This document shows, in pieces, positions 26,874-34,210 of a stretch of DNA of 64,000 nt (its first letter is position 1; the number at the start of each line of letters is the position of its first letter). A model generated the notes under the pieces. That model did not search any database, had not been told where the DNA came from, and was given only the letters and a program-made list of their open reading frames with translations. Source of the DNA: Algibacter sp. L1A34 (lineage in GTDB: Bacteria; Bacteroidota; Bacteroidia; Flavobacteriales; Flavobacteriaceae); assembly GCF_009796805.1 (NCBI RefSeq), contig NZ_CP047029.1, positions 1,539,501-1,603,500 on the forward strand. Reading direction: 5' to 3'. The translations under genes were made by a program, and so were the position numbers.

Positions 26874-26914
26874 AAAAAAAAGCTGATAGAAAATTATTTC
26901 TATCAGCTTTTTTT
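26874..26914. terminator. Bidirectional intrinsic terminator
   Basis: Stem AGCTGATAGAAA (26881-26892) with TTTCTATCAGCT (26897-26908), a 4-nt loop, and A and T runs on the two sides. It separates convergent recX and the small barrel gene. Confidence 0.93.
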
Positions 26915-26953
26915 GTGAGTTTCATCCTTAAAAAAATAAGGATAAACTAAAAA

Positions 26954-27451
26954 TTATATGTTAAATACCATACCTAAATTAACCGTAAATTGGTTGTTTA
27001 AAGATTCCGCAGCTGTTAATTTTCCAGTATCATATTTTGCTAAAGGCGTATTAAATTCTGTGTAAACACCAAACCCATCAGAAAAAAAGTAACGTGCTCC
27101 CAAGTGTCCACCAAAATTGTGTAATCCAAGACTTAAACCAGGGTAAATATCAAAATTATCGTCAACATTAATTACGTTTCCAAGATTTGCATTAAAACGT
27201 GCTTTAAGATCTGCACGATCACCAAAATCGGCATCAATATCATTATTAACACCTAATACGTAAGTTCCCGATAGGCCTATAGAAATATTTTCGCCAATAC
27301 CATAATCGTAACTTAAGTTAAGTCCTGTTCCATTATCTTGCAAGTTAGCACCAACTTGAAATTTATTATCTCCCTTACCTGTAAATGCTTGCGAATGCGC
27401 AAACGATACGCTAAGTATAACTAATGCTAATACTATTAAATTTTTATTCAT
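26954..27451 (-). CDS. Small outer-membrane beta-barrel protein
   Basis: 165 residues. Signal peptide of about 20 residues (ending FAHSQ), then about eight amphipathic strands with alternating glycine and aromatic residues (KFQVGANLQDNGTGLNLSYD, GLSLGLHNFGGHLGARYFF), ending in NLGMVFNI. The size fits an eight-stranded OmpX/OmpW-type barrel. From memory it resembles the flavobacterial DUF6646 family. Function unknown. It is monocistronic, bounded by the recX terminator. Confidence 0.75.
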   Translation of the reverse strand: MNKNLIVLALVILSVSFAHSQAFTGKGDNKFQVGANLQDNGTGLNLSYDYGIGENISIGLSGTYVLGVNNDIDADFGDRADLKARFNANLGNVINVDDNFDIYPGLSLGLHNFGGHLGARYFFSDGFGVYTEFNTPLAKYDTGKLTAAESLNNQFTVNLGMVFNI

Positions 27452-27514
27452 GATTTGAGTTTTATTTTAAGTCGGCAAAGGTATTACCAACTTTTTTAAA
27501 ATCAAAGGTTTAAT

Positions 27515-28408
27515 TCATAAATGCTTATTTGTACGCAGTATGGCTTGTTCGTTTTTCCAATCAATCCAATTTTGTCCCTTAATTCTACGCATTAAGTTAT
27601 CGTAATTTCTCATAATAAAGAGGTTGTATAAGGCTTGTCCGAGGTTTTTTGGGTTTCTAGCAATAGCGCGTAAACTCATAGAGAAACCAGGTGTAATGTA
27701 GCGCATATAGTGCCAATAACCTTCGGGCATATAGAGTACTTCACCATGGTTAAGTTCTGTTTTATAACCCTTTGCTTTTTTTAATGCGGGCCATTTGGCG
27801 AAATCGGGATTATTAAAGTCGATATCCTCGCGAGAAATTAATGAATGTGGGACTTTATACAAAAAATCATTCTGTTTTTGGTCGAATAAAATACATTGCT
27901 TTTTACCCTCGAAATGAAAATGGAAAATATTAGCCAAATCAATATCATAATGCATAAAGGTATGCGAGTTTTCACCACCAAAAAACAACATAGGGACACC
28001 TTTTAAAAGGCGTAAACCAAAATCGGGAAACGTGAAATCCTTCTGTAAAGCTGGGATCTCTTTTAACGCATTCCATAAAAATATTCTAAATTTAGTAGGC
28101 TCACGCTTAAGTAAATCAATATACTCGGCAAGTTTCATTTTAGCATGTGGCTCGTTAAAACCATCCTTGAAATCCACAGGCCTATCATCGTAAAGTGGTA
28201 CGGTAATATCGCCGCCAACTTGCTTCATGTACTCTAAATTCCACTTAGAATAAGCAGGCCAGTCATCGATAAAATGTTCGATAACCACAGGTTTTTGTGG
28301 AATAAAATACTGTTCTAAAAAATCCGCTTTCGTAATGTGTTTTACGCGCGGAATATCCTGTAAGTTCAAGGTTAAAGCTAATTTTGTATTCGGTGTCAAA
28401 GTTAACAA
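27515..28408 (-). CDS. Cupin-like (JmjC/cupin_8) protein, putative Fe(II)/2-oxoglutarate oxygenase
   Basis: Up to 297 residues. The fold is recognisable from KPVVIEHFIDDWPAYSKW (cupin_8 N-terminus), the HxD facial pair in THTFMHYDID-like sequence (FMHYDIDL, His-x-Asp) and the distal His in MPEGYWHYM. Such proteins are usually hydroxylases of proteins or small molecules in the cytosol. No ATG is available: TTG at 28406-28408 gives 297 aa, and TTG at 28367-28369 gives 284 aa starting MNLQDIPRVK, which looks more natural. A structured RNA element lies directly upstream. It is downstream of hppD, with a terminator-like hairpin between them. Confidence 0.82.
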   Translation of the reverse strand: MLTLTPNTKLALTLNLQDIPRVKHITKADFLEQYFIPQKPVVIEHFIDDWPAYSKWNLEYMKQVGGDITVPLYDDRPVDFKDGFNEPHAKMKLAEYIDLLKREPTKFRIFLWNALKEIPALQKDFTFPDFGLRLLKGVPMLFFGGENSHTFMHYDIDLANIFHFHFEGKKQCILFDQKQNDFLYKVPHSLISREDIDFNNPDFAKWPALKKAKGYKTELNHGEVLYMPEGYWHYMRYITPGFSMSLRAIARNPKNLGQALYNLFIMRNYDNLMRRIKGQNWIDWKNEQAILRTNKHL

Positions 28409-28436
28409 AACGCGACCGATTTAAAAACACTAATTT

Positions 28437-28519
28437 GGGCTTTACCCAAAAGGGTCGCGCTTTCACTACTCGCTCCTCCTTAGGTCGGGAGCTCAAACAG
28501 GTCGTTCAATCGCTAACGC
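28437..28519 (-). ncRNA. Structured repeat element, copy A (leader of cupin-like gene)
   Basis: Read on the minus strand it starts GCGTTAGCGATTGAACGACC, contains a GCTCC...GGAGC hairpin, then GAGCGAGTAGTGAAAGCGCG and CCCTTTTGGGTAAAGCCC. It aligns block by block with the element at 36235-36334. It ends 28 nt before the earlier TTG candidate of the cupin-like gene, in sense orientation. It could be a 5' UTR regulatory RNA, a small RNA or a REP-like repeat. Confidence 0.6.
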
Positions 28520-28524
28520 AAAAG

Positions 28525-28561
28525 AAAATCCGCCTTGTTTTTTACAACTCGGCGGGGTTTT
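28525..28561 (-). terminator. Probable terminator of hppD
   Basis: CCGCC (28530-28534) pairs with GGCGG (28551-28555), extended by imperfect A/T pairing. On the minus strand the stem is followed by TTTTCTTTT. It lies just beyond the hppD stop and directly before element A. Confidence 0.55.
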
Positions 28562-28605
28562 ATAAATTATAATTATCAATAATATTAAAAAAAATGTAGT
28601 AAAAC

Positions 28606-29766
28606 TTAAAGCGTTCCTCGTTTAGCTTGTTCACGCTCAATAGATTCAAAAAGCGCTTTAAAATTACCCGCACCAAAACCTTTAGCACCCATACGCTGTA
28701 TAATTTCGAAAAATAAAGTAGGTCTATCTTCTACAGGTTTCGTGAAAATCTGAAGTAAATAACCTTCCTCATCAGCATCAATCATAATGCCTAATTTTTT
28801 AAGCGCTTCAATATCTTCGCGCAGTTCGTGGCTGTACTCTTCTAATCTTCCAGGTACGGCTCTGTAATACTCCTCGGGTGGTGTAGATAAAAACTCAACA
28901 CCTTTAGATTTTAATTGGCTCACCGTTTTTATAATATCATCTGTTGCAACTGCAATGTGTTGCACACCAGCACCTTCGTAAAAATCTAAATATTCCTCAA
29001 TTTGCGAACGTTTTTTTCCTTCCGCAGGTTCATTTATCGGGAATTTTATGCGTCCGTTACCATTACTCATCACTTTACTCATTAAGGCCGAATATTCGGT
29101 ATGGATTTGCTTATCATCAAAAGATAAAAAATTGACAAAGCCCATAACATCTTCGTAAAACTTAACCCAAACATTCATTTGATTCCAACCCACATTGCCA
29201 ACCATATGGTCTATGTATTTTAAACCTGCAGGTTCTGGATTATAATCCGATTTCCACTCCACGAATCCAGGTAAAAATGCACCCTTATAGTTTTTGCGTT
29301 CTACAAACATGTGCACAGTTTCTCCGTAGGTGTAAATACCAGCACGAACCACTTCTCCATGTTCGTCGGTTTCTACGGTAGGTTCCATATACGATTTTGC
29401 ACCACGGCTTGTAGTTTCAGCGTAAGCTTTTCGAGCATCTTCCACCCAAAGGGCAACTACTTTTACGCCATCGCCATGTTTTACAATATGGTCGTTTATT
29501 TTCGACTTACTATTTAAAGGCGTGGTTAAAACAAGTTTAATTTTATCTTGTGTAAGTACATAACTCACAGAATTTTTAGAGCCAGTCTCTAAGCCTTTAT
29601 AGGCGTAAGACTGAAAACCAAAAGCGGTTTTATAAAAATGGGCCGATTGTTTTGCATTTCCAACGTAGAATTCTACATAATCGGTTCCTAAAAGCGGTAG
29701 GAAATCTTGTGCGCCTTCAAATATTTTTTCTAATCCGTAATTCACTGGTTTTATATCTTTACTCAT
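28606..29766 (-). CDS. hppD: 4-Hydroxyphenylpyruvate dioxygenase
   Basis: 386 residues. It converts 4-hydroxyphenylpyruvate to homogentisate in tyrosine catabolism, using Fe(II). It has two vicinal-oxygen-chelate modules. The iron ligands are seen as His in LKYIDHMVGNV, His in GVQHIAVATDD and Glu in TLFFEIIQRMG. The C-terminal gating helix GFGAGNFKALFESIEREQ is present. hmgA lies upstream, separated by a small membrane-protein gene, so the next enzyme of the pathway is in the same cluster. Maleylacetoacetate/fumarylacetoacetate steps are not in this window. Confidence 0.96.
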   Translation of the reverse strand: MSKDIKPVNYGLEKIFEGAQDFLPLLGTDYVEFYVGNAKQSAHFYKTAFGFQSYAYKGLETGSKNSVSYVLTQDKIKLVLTTPLNSKSKINDHIVKHGDGVKVVALWVEDARKAYAETTSRGAKSYMEPTVETDEHGEVVRAGIYTYGETVHMFVERKNYKGAFLPGFVEWKSDYNPEPAGLKYIDHMVGNVGWNQMNVWVKFYEDVMGFVNFLSFDDKQIHTEYSALMSKVMSNGNGRIKFPINEPAEGKKRSQIEEYLDFYEGAGVQHIAVATDDIIKTVSQLKSKGVEFLSTPPEEYYRAVPGRLEEYSHELREDIEALKKLGIMIDADEEGYLLQIFTKPVEDRPTLFFEIIQRMGAKGFGAGNFKALFESIEREQAKRGTL

Positions 29767-29792
29767 GATATCTTATTTGTTAGTTCTGCTTT

Positions 29793-30278
29793 TTATTGGT
29801 CTTCCTCAAAAGTATCTTTAAGCCGTTCAACATCAATGGTGTCTATAATAACTTCGGTATCATCGTATTCTGTGTCACTGAAAATGCTATCGTTTTCATA
29901 TTCATAAATTTCTTCAGTTTCAAAGTCTTCAAAATCTTCGAAGTTTTTAAATTCATCAAGAAACCCTGAGGATATCATGGTTCCGTAAAATATTAACGCA
30001 CCTATAAATATTAGGACAATAATGCCGTTAAAAACAATAGCAATAATGTTTATTACTTTCCCTGTAGATACATTGCTTCGTGTTTGTGGTGTGTAGGCTT
30101 CCGGGTTATTGGCGAATTCTTTTAAACTTTTATTAGCGCTAACTAACCCAATAATTGCAATTATTAATGGTATAATAGCGAAAATACCATAGCAACAACA
30201 GCCAGCAAAGCCAAATACGAGTGCTACAATTCCTAAAATTAGTGTAGCTGGATCGGCTGGTAATTTACTGTAATTCAT
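29793..30278 (-). CDS. CCC-motif/DUF4190-like small membrane protein
   Basis: 161 residues. Two or three hydrophobic helices (about 10-28, 30-45, 72-100), with a CCC triplet (FAGCCCYGIFA) at the first, then a strongly acidic cytosolic or periplasmic tail (FEDFEDFETEEIYEYEND). This is the pattern of the CCC-motif/DUF4190 membrane family, widespread in Bacteroidota with no known function. It lies 26 nt upstream of hppD on the same strand, so it may lead the hppD transcript. Nothing ties it to tyrosine degradation beyond position. Confidence 0.75.
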   Translation of the reverse strand: MNYSKLPADPATLILGIVALVFGFAGCCCYGIFAIIPLIIAIIGLVSANKSLKEFANNPEAYTPQTRSNVSTGKVINIIAIVFNGIIVLIFIGALIFYGTMISSGFLDEFKNFEDFEDFETEEIYEYENDSIFSDTEYDDTEVIIDTIDVERLKDTFEEDQ

Positions 30279-30370
30279 ATAATAAACCCATAATTAAACT
30301 TCTGGTTTGGAAGGTGCTCAAACTGGGGATTTGAGTGTTTTTAGGTTAAGCGTTTTGTTGGCAGGTTGGT

Positions 30371-30517
30371 TAGCCCTGATTGCAGCGGCATCCTTTTTAA
30401 AAAGCCTTAATATAGACTTTATTTTAATTTTAGCTAAACCTTTATTAAAACTCGAAACCCTGAAATTTGGTAGGGATTGGCTTTGTAAAAAGATATAGCG
30501 GAAAGCAGGATTAGCTT
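30371..30517 (+). ncRNA. Flavobacterial structured repeat, copy B (Flavo-1-like candidate)
   Basis: Starts TAGCCCTGATTGCAGCGG and ends GCGGAAAGCAGGATTAGCT. The inner arms ATCCTTTTTAAAAAGCC (30390-30406) and the stretch from 30479 (GGCTTTGTAAAAAGATAT) are complementary and enclose a variable 72-nt loop. I recall this sequence pattern as repeated many times in flavobacterial genomes. It may be the Rfam Flavo-1 motif, but I cannot verify the family. It lies between hmgA and the CCC-motif gene, opposite in strand to both. Confidence 0.6.
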
Positions 30518-30530
30518 CTTAGTCCTTTTA

Positions 30531-31688
30531 TTATTCTAACCAGGACTTATAATAATTTTCGTCGGCAATTTTCATGGCTTCCTCGGTTAGCATAAGTGGT
30601 TTAAAAGTATCGACCATTACAGCGAGTTCGTTAGTTTTGGTTTTGCCAATACTGCGCTCGGTTGCTCCCGGGTGTGGACCGTGAGGAATGCCTGCGGGAT
30701 GCAAGGAAATATGACCTTGATCGATATCATTACGGCTCATAAAATCGCCATCAACGTAGTATAGAACTTCATCGGAATCGATGTTACTGTGGTTGTATGG
30801 GGCCGGAATTGATTGCGGATGGTAATCGTAAAGACGCGGTACGAAACTACAAACCACAAAGGCATCGGTTTCGAAAGTTTGGTGCACTGGAGGTGGTTGG
30901 TGTATGCGGCCGGTTATGGGTTCGAAATCGTGAATGGAAAGGGCGTAAGGATAGTTGTAGCCGTCGTAACCTACAACATCAAAGGGATGCGAGGCGTAAA
31001 CCATTTCTATAATATCATCTTGTTTTTTTACTTTTATTAAAAAGTCGCCGTTTTTGTTATGGGTTTCTAGTTCTTGTGGACGGCGAATATCTCGCTCGCA
31101 AAATGGAGCGTGTTCCAAAAGTTGCCCAAACCAATTGCGATAGCGTTTTGGTGTGTAAATTGGACGACGCGATTCTACTATAAAAAGTCTATTATCTTCG
31201 GTATCGAAATCCATTTTATAAATTACACCACGCGGAATTATAAGGTAATCTCCATATTTAAAATCTATGTTTCCTAAGTGCGTGCGTAATTTTCCGGTGC
31301 CTTTATGGATAAAAATAAGCTCGTCGGCATCGGTGTTTTTATAGAAATAATCTTGTGTGGATTGTTTTGGTGCGGCTAAAATAATAGCACAATCGCTATT
31401 TACTAAAACCGTTTTTCGGCTTTCTAAATAGTCGTTTTCTGGTTTTACTTGAAAACCTCTTAGACGATACGATTTTATGTTGTTTTTTAAAGCAATTTTT
31501 GGAGCTACGCTGTATTGGTTTTTTATTGCTTTTACTTGCGTTGGTCGCTGCTCGTGGTAGCTATTAGTTGCCATACCATCGAACCCAATGGTACCAAAGA
31601 GTTGCTCGGCGTATAAACTGCCGTCGGGTTTTCTAAATTGTGTGTGTCGTTTAGGAGGAATGCTTCCTAATTTATGATAAAAAGGCAT
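30531..31688 (-). CDS. hmgA: Homogentisate 1,2-dioxygenase
   Basis: 385 residues. It opens the homogentisate ring to maleylacetoacetate, using Fe(II). It is cupin-type, with C-terminal signature regions DFEPITGRIHQPPPVHQTF, VDGDFMSRNDIDQG and SLHPAGIPHGPHPGATE carrying the His/Glu ligands, and ends KPLMLTEEAMK. It is the first gene of the leftward tyrosine-degradation cluster. Its 235-nt upstream region to the patatin gene shows no confident promoter. It is slightly shorter than proteobacterial HmgA, as usual in this phylum. Confidence 0.95.
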   Translation of the reverse strand: MPFYHKLGSIPPKRHTQFRKPDGSLYAEQLFGTIGFDGMATNSYHEQRPTQVKAIKNQYSVAPKIALKNNIKSYRLRGFQVKPENDYLESRKTVLVNSDCAIILAAPKQSTQDYFYKNTDADELIFIHKGTGKLRTHLGNIDFKYGDYLIIPRGVIYKMDFDTEDNRLFIVESRRPIYTPKRYRNWFGQLLEHAPFCERDIRRPQELETHNKNGDFLIKVKKQDDIIEMVYASHPFDVVGYDGYNYPYALSIHDFEPITGRIHQPPPVHQTFETDAFVVCSFVPRLYDYHPQSIPAPYNHSNIDSDEVLYYVDGDFMSRNDIDQGHISLHPAGIPHGPHPGATERSIGKTKTNELAVMVDTFKPLMLTEEAMKIADENYYKSWLE

Positions 31689-31923
31689 ACTTTTTAGAAT
31701 TATAAGTTAATAATTAAAAGCTTTGAAGCGTGTGGCTTTAAACTTAAAAAAAAGTGGTTTAAAGATATAATATTGCCTGCCTATTCAGGATTTCTCTTGA
31801 TAAGGAAATTAAGGTGCTGAAGTAAATTTGCCCAAAAAAGTGTCATATTACTACAAATATCGTGAATTTTTAAATTATATATAGGTAAATGGAATTTATT
31901 TTGAGTAAATCGTAGTGCTCGGG

Positions 31924-34155
31924 CTAGAACCAAAAACCTAAATTGAAAAACCAAATGCTTTGTTTAAGATCGGGCGAATAGCTGTATTTTACTTGAATTG
32001 GGCCAACTAAGGTTTCCATGGCGTAAGCTAATGCGTAACCACGGTTATCGGGTAGAGAGAACCATTCGCCAGATTCGAAAATATCATCGTCTACGTTAGC
32101 CCAATTGGCTTCGAGTGTAATGTGATGTTTTTTTACAATTTCATAATCGGCACTTGCAAATGCCTTTACGTAACTATTACCCGTAAGGGAAACATAATCG
32201 TGACCAAGGAAAGGAATAAAATTATTAATAAAATTATTACCGTAACCACCAAGAGCAAAATCGAGTGTTTTTGTCGATTTATCTCCGGTTTTAAATCCGC
32301 CACTTGTTTGGAGGTTAAACGACATTTTATCTGAAGTGCTAAAGGCGTAACCTATATCGGCCTTTGCTATAGAGAACTTTTCAAAGCTTTTATTGAAATT
32401 CGATGCAAATAAATACATGTGTAAATCCCCATTAAAATAAACTCCTTTTTTAGGAAAGTATTTATTATCGTACGTGTCAAGTTTTAAGTTTCCAAATACG
32501 CTTAGGTAATCTGTTTTTTCGAATACAAACTCTTCATCACTACTGCCGGTTAAAAAGGTTTCCGAGCTAAGTTCTAAACGTTTGTGCTCTGCGCCTATAC
32601 TAAAGGCGAAATCTTTTCTAAACAGTGTTTGTAGGTAAAGCTGATTAGTTTGGTCATCTAGTTCTGTGTTTACTTTATTTAATCCTGTGGCGTCTATTTC
32701 GCTGTCTTCTAGTAATAATTGTGCACTTATGTTTTTAGTAAATGTGTTAAATCTAGAACGGAATCCAACACTCCAGTAAAAACCTTTATCTATTAAATAA
32801 TCGAAATTATAACGGACATTATCTCCTAAAATAAAATCGAAAGATGCGATGTCATTTTTAAAAAGCAATTGTTTTTTTGTGATATTTACAAGGACTGCAC
32901 TTTTATATAAATCATCATAATGGATGCCTAACTTTAAAAATGTAGTATTTTTTGTTTCGGTTAAGTGAGTTTCTAAATTATAAGTTTCAGAAGTTCCTGT
33001 TGGTTTTAATTTATATTGAAATGAATCGAAATTATTAGTCGCTACCAAATTATTAACGCCTTTAACAAGGTCTTTATAACTTATTTTTTCATTTGGTTTT
33101 AATTTTAGTTTTCCTAAAACATAGGCGCGGGTATAGTTGTTATTTCCCTTAACAGAGAAGTTATTTATGGTAATACTATCAGGAATTTTTTCTTTAAGGT
33201 AATGCGTCTTTTTTCGTATTGGTAATGCTTTAAAATCTTCTAAGTTTTCTAAAGCTGCTTTTTTTCCGCTTTCAATAATTTCTCGACCTTCATTAAAGGA
33301 TACCACGTTGTATTCTTTAATATTCGGCTTTATGTAAATATCGGTATGCTTTGTTTTTAATTTCATATCATTTATGGTTCTGAAATTATTTATTTGGAAC
33401 AAAACATCGGGAGCCGAAAGAAGCTCATCACGATTTAAAAGTCCGTCTTGCACATCGACACCAATAATTTTATCCATGCCTTTAGCGCGTAGTTCTTCAA
33501 TTGGATAATTATTTGTTACACCACCATCGATAAGTACATTGTTATTAATTATTACAGGCTGGTATAATGATGGTAACGCACTACTCGCCATAATAGACTG
33601 TGTTAAGTCGCCAGTATCTAAAACCACTTGTTTACCTGTTTCTACGTTTGTAGCAATGCAGAAAAATGGAATATGTAATTTATTGAAATCACTAATTCCG
33701 TTAAAGGGTAATGTTAATGATGAAAATAAGTTATAAGTATTTTGCCCACGAGAGAGAGCCGATGGTAATTTTATTTTAAAATTATCGAATGGTAGTTTTA
33801 CAGCATAGCGCTCGGCATTATCACGTTCATAAAAGGCTTTGGAACTTCGGGGTAAATCGTCGCTTATAAGTTTATCAAAATCTACTTCATGAAAAATTGA
33901 ATCGAGTTGATTACCAGAATATCCCGCAGCGTAAAGTCCTCCAATTATGGCGCCCATACTCGTTCCTGCAACATAATCTATTTTTATGCCTAAGCTATCA
34001 ATTACTTTTAAAACACCAATATGCGCGAGTCCTTTTGCGCCGCCACCACTTAACACTAAGCCAACTTTTGTTTTGTGTGTTTCTGTTTTGTTTTGCGCTT
34101 TCGCGGAAAAAGTAATGAACAGAATTAGAAGTAATATGAAGGTTTTTTTAATCAC
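31924..34155 (-). CDS. Patatin-like phospholipase with POTRA and outer-membrane barrel
   Basis: 743 residues in three parts. Signal peptide (about 1-20), then a patatin domain (about 30-230) with oxyanion motif SGGGAKGLAHIGVL, nucleophile GTSMG (S66) and DGG (LIDGGVTNNYP). A POTRA-like domain follows (about 325-400, ITINNFSVKGNNNYTRAYVL). The last ~340 residues form a BamA/surface-antigen-like barrel ending in an aromatic strand (WFFNLGFWF). This is the layout of PlpD-type (type Vd) proteins, where the lipase is exposed or released. The start codon is GTG; an in-frame stop lies 33 nt upstream. uvrC lies 55 nt upstream. Confidence 0.9.
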   Translation of the reverse strand: MIKKTFILLLILFITFSAKAQNKTETHKTKVGLVLSGGGAKGLAHIGVLKVIDSLGIKIDYVAGTSMGAIIGGLYAAGYSGNQLDSIFHEVDFDKLISDDLPRSSKAFYERDNAERYAVKLPFDNFKIKLPSALSRGQNTYNLFSSLTLPFNGISDFNKLHIPFFCIATNVETGKQVVLDTGDLTQSIMASSALPSLYQPVIINNNVLIDGGVTNNYPIEELRAKGMDKIIGVDVQDGLLNRDELLSAPDVLFQINNFRTINDMKLKTKHTDIYIKPNIKEYNVVSFNEGREIIESGKKAALENLEDFKALPIRKKTHYLKEKIPDSITINNFSVKGNNNYTRAYVLGKLKLKPNEKISYKDLVKGVNNLVATNNFDSFQYKLKPTGTSETYNLETHLTETKNTTFLKLGIHYDDLYKSAVLVNITKKQLLFKNDIASFDFILGDNVRYNFDYLIDKGFYWSVGFRSRFNTFTKNISAQLLLEDSEIDATGLNKVNTELDDQTNQLYLQTLFRKDFAFSIGAEHKRLELSSETFLTGSSDEEFVFEKTDYLSVFGNLKLDTYDNKYFPKKGVYFNGDLHMYLFASNFNKSFEKFSIAKADIGYAFSTSDKMSFNLQTSGGFKTGDKSTKTLDFALGGYGNNFINNFIPFLGHDYVSLTGNSYVKAFASADYEIVKKHHITLEANWANVDDDIFESGEWFSLPDNRGYALAYAMETLVGPIQVKYSYSPDLKQSIWFFNLGFWF

Positions 34156-34210
34156 TGCTTTTGTTTTAACTATTCTGTAATTCCTCTAAATATTGAAATG
34201 ATAATCGATT

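Noticed and set aside
28263-28572. Short frames on both strands across element A
   Set aside because: They cross the structured element and overlap the cupin-like gene; the peptides are arginine-rich translations of a repeat.
30307-30498. A 63-codon plus-strand frame through element B
   Set aside because: It coincides with the repeat and its hairpin; no independent coding evidence.
11820-34110. The string CGCTTTCGCGGAA at about 11825 and 34095 as a repeat family
   Set aside because: Only two short copies were seen, one inside a coding region; too little to claim a repeat.
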